From Sediminibacterium sp. (GTDB lineage: Bacteria > Bacteroidota > Bacteroidia > Chitinophagales > Chitinophagaceae): a stretch of 47,929 nt of DNA. A program made the position numbers and the translations under genes. Under the pieces are notes generated by a model, which was given only the letters and a program-made list of their open reading frames with translations, had not been told where the DNA came from and did no database searches. Shown in pieces: positions 46,590 to 47,929 of the stretch; the first letter of the stretch is position 1, and each line of letters begins with the position of its first letter. The DNA lies in NCBI GenBank assembly GCA_030726065.1, contig JANREK010000002.1, forward strand, positions 1 through 47,929, written 5' to 3'.

Positions 46590-47843
46590 TTATTTTACAT
46601 AAATAGGGTTTGCAAGTCCGTTTAAATCATACAACACTTTGCCTCCCTTGATAGTAACCTCACATTCTAATTTTTCAGTACCCTTTAATCTGAATCCGGT
46701 TTTATCATAAAAGCCAAAGTTACCTTTTCTGATATTAAAGATGGCAATATCCGCTTCGGAACCTTCAGATAAATTTCCTAATAGTGGACGGTTAATTACC
46801 TGTGCAGGTTTCCAACTACTCGCCTTGATAACTTCCACCAATGACATACCCATATTTAAAAACTTTGACATGACACTTAATTGATCCTTCATGGAAGTAT
46901 TCATACTACCCGTATGTAAGTCAGTACTGATGGTGTTTGGATATAGGCCTGCTTTCAACGCTGGTATTGCTTGTGAATAATTAAAACTTGCCCCACCATA
47001 ACCCACGTCAAAAATAATTCCTCTTTTTTGCGCCTCTAATACAAATGGTTTTAGGTTATTTTTTGCATCAACAATTTCTTCACGAGCCCCCCCTAGCGCA
47101 GCATAAGTATGGGTATAAATATCACCTGGTCGTAAATGCTTAAAAAATAAATCTTGAATAGGTAAATTAGGTTTGGAACCACCAAAATCAATGATCACAG
47201 GTAGTTTTGCTAAATTACCTGCTTCCACAACACGATCAGTAGGCGTCCAATCTTCCCCATTAAAATGGGCTAATTTAAACCCTACAATATAATCACTGTA
47301 TTGTTTAGCAGCACTTGCAGCAAATTTAGCATTCATCTCGGCCAAATCTTGTTCGTAATTTCCACCACGCATTCCTTCACCAACAATATTTAAAAAAGAA
47401 AGCACTCTAGTTTGAGATACATCAATTATATTTTTCTTAAAAGTGGCAAAATTTTTCCAACCTGCACCGCCACAATCCACCACGGTAGTTACCCCTACTC
47501 TAAATGTATAACCATCAGGCATTAAGGCACTTAAGCCATCACTTAAATAATGATCTGGTTGTGTACCCGCAAATACATGCGCATGCAAATCAATTAAGCC
47601 AGGTGCCACTATTAAGCCAGCAGCATCTACCACTTGTTTTGCATCTTTTGCATTTAAATTTTTGTCAACTTTAAATATTTTACCTTGTTTAATAGCTATA
47701 TCCATGATACCATCAATGCCATTTTTCGCGTCAATCACATGCCCGCCCTTAACTAATACATCATAGATGGGTCCTGTATTCTGGGCGAATACACCTATGC
47801 TAAATACAAGTAAACCTAATAATAGCACATACTGCTTTTTCAT
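46590..47843 (-). CDS. Exported amidohydrolase/deacetylase (COG3964-like), paralogue 2
   Basis: 417 residues from the ATG at 47841-47843, chosen because a good signal peptide begins there (MKKQYVLLLGLLVFSIGVFAQ). The frame runs 24 codons further upstream. It is a close paralogue of the amidohydrolase at 42094-43350: long stretches such as ALMPDGYTFRVGVTT, DCGGAGWKNF and VSFLNIVGEGMRGG-like sequence are nearly identical. Metal ligands match: HAHVFAG, GFKLAHF, YTHTYA, STDLHTG. The first HxH is HAH instead of HGH. It ends 3 bp from the PQQ/cytochrome gene stop. Different acyl or stereo-specificity from paralogue 1 is plausible but untested. The downstream end of its transcript has no visible terminator. 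Confidence 0.85.
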   Translation of the reverse strand: MKKQYVLLLGLLVFSIGVFAQNTGPIYDVLVKGGHVIDAKNGIDGIMDIAIKQGKIFKVDKNLNAKDAKQVVDAAGLIVAPGLIDLHAHVFAGTQPDHYLSDGLSALMPDGYTFRVGVTTVVDCGGAGWKNFATFKKNIIDVSQTRVLSFLNIVGEGMRGGNYEQDLAEMNAKFAASAAKQYSDYIVGFKLAHFNGEDWTPTDRVVEAGNLAKLPVIIDFGGSKPNLPIQDLFFKHLRPGDIYTHTYAALGGAREEIVDAKNNLKPFVLEAQKRGIIFDVGYGGASFNYSQAIPALKAGLYPNTISTDLHTGSMNTSMKDQLSVMSKFLNMGMSLVEVIKASSWKPAQVINRPLLGNLSEGSEADIAIFNIRKGNFGFYDKTGFRLKGTEKLECEVTIKGGKVLYDLNGLANPIYVK

Positions 47844-47929
47844 ATAAATTAAATTTAAATAATAAGAAAATCGTTTTTGATATAGGAAAGCTACACATTT
47901 TGAAAATGAAATCAATTGCTTGAATAAAA

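Overview
The window is an AT-rich chromosomal segment from a member of the Bacteroidota, most likely Chitinophagales/Chitinophagaceae. The evidence is a type IX secretion (T9SS) C-terminal sorting domain, the near absence of Shine-Dalgarno sequences apart from one perfect copy in front of rpsU, promoters of the TTTG-N18-20-TAnnTTTG type, and protein sequences typical of the phylum. Family assignment is inferred from recall of protein families; no database search was possible.

Layout. Positions 1-1.5 kb hold the tail of a membrane protein, a Crp/Fnr regulator and a T9SS-domain fragment. From 1.5-8.5 kb lie two exported peptidase-type proteins (DUF885 and M28), an exported class-V PLP enzyme coupled to murQ, and a convergent anmK (anhydromuropeptide recycling). 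From 8.6-13.5 kb lie a Gfo/Idh/MocA oxidoreductase, ispD, the heptose-7-phosphate kinase rfaE1, an amino-acid permease and an OmpH/Skp-like protein. From 13.6-27.6 kb, all on the minus strand, runs the information-processing block tRNA-Thr(TGT), Tyr, Gly, Thr(GGT), tuf, tRNA-Trp, secE, nusG, rplK, rplA, rplJ, rplL, rpoB, rpoC, in nearly the same order as E. coli thrU-tyrU-glyT-thrT-tufB-secE-nusG-rplKAJL-rpoBC. Terminators after nusG and rplL split it into sub-transcripts. From 27.8-34.1 kb lie hpf, xerC, rpsU, hscA, an RDD membrane protein, tyrS and an SGNH hydrolase.

The 34.2-36.9 kb stretch begins at tRNA-Gln and looks accessory. It has REP-like palindromes whose core is inverted between copies, a PQQ-type sugar dehydrogenase lipoprotein, a HigA-like antitoxin whose HigB/Gp49-like toxin is reduced to its last ~40 codons, and two tiny membrane proteins.

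The 36.9-47.9 kb part is the most interesting. A compact minus-strand operon encodes an exported SelA-like PLP enzyme, an exported COG3964-type amidohydrolase, a DgoK-type kinase, a KDPG/KDPGal aldolase, an ExuT-like MFS permease and a second exported SelA-like enzyme with an extra C-terminal beta domain. Beside it lie a lipoprotein fusing a PQQ-type beta-propeller to cytochrome c, and a second amidohydrolase. Together they suggest an N-acetyl-hexosamine (or related acylated amino-sugar) pathway whose early steps happen outside the cytoplasm: C1 oxidation, deacylation and ammonia elimination to a 2-keto-3-deoxy-aldonate. Import, phosphorylation and aldol cleavage to pyruvate and glyceraldehyde 3-phosphate would follow. 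The enzymes are seen; the order of steps and the substrate are inference.
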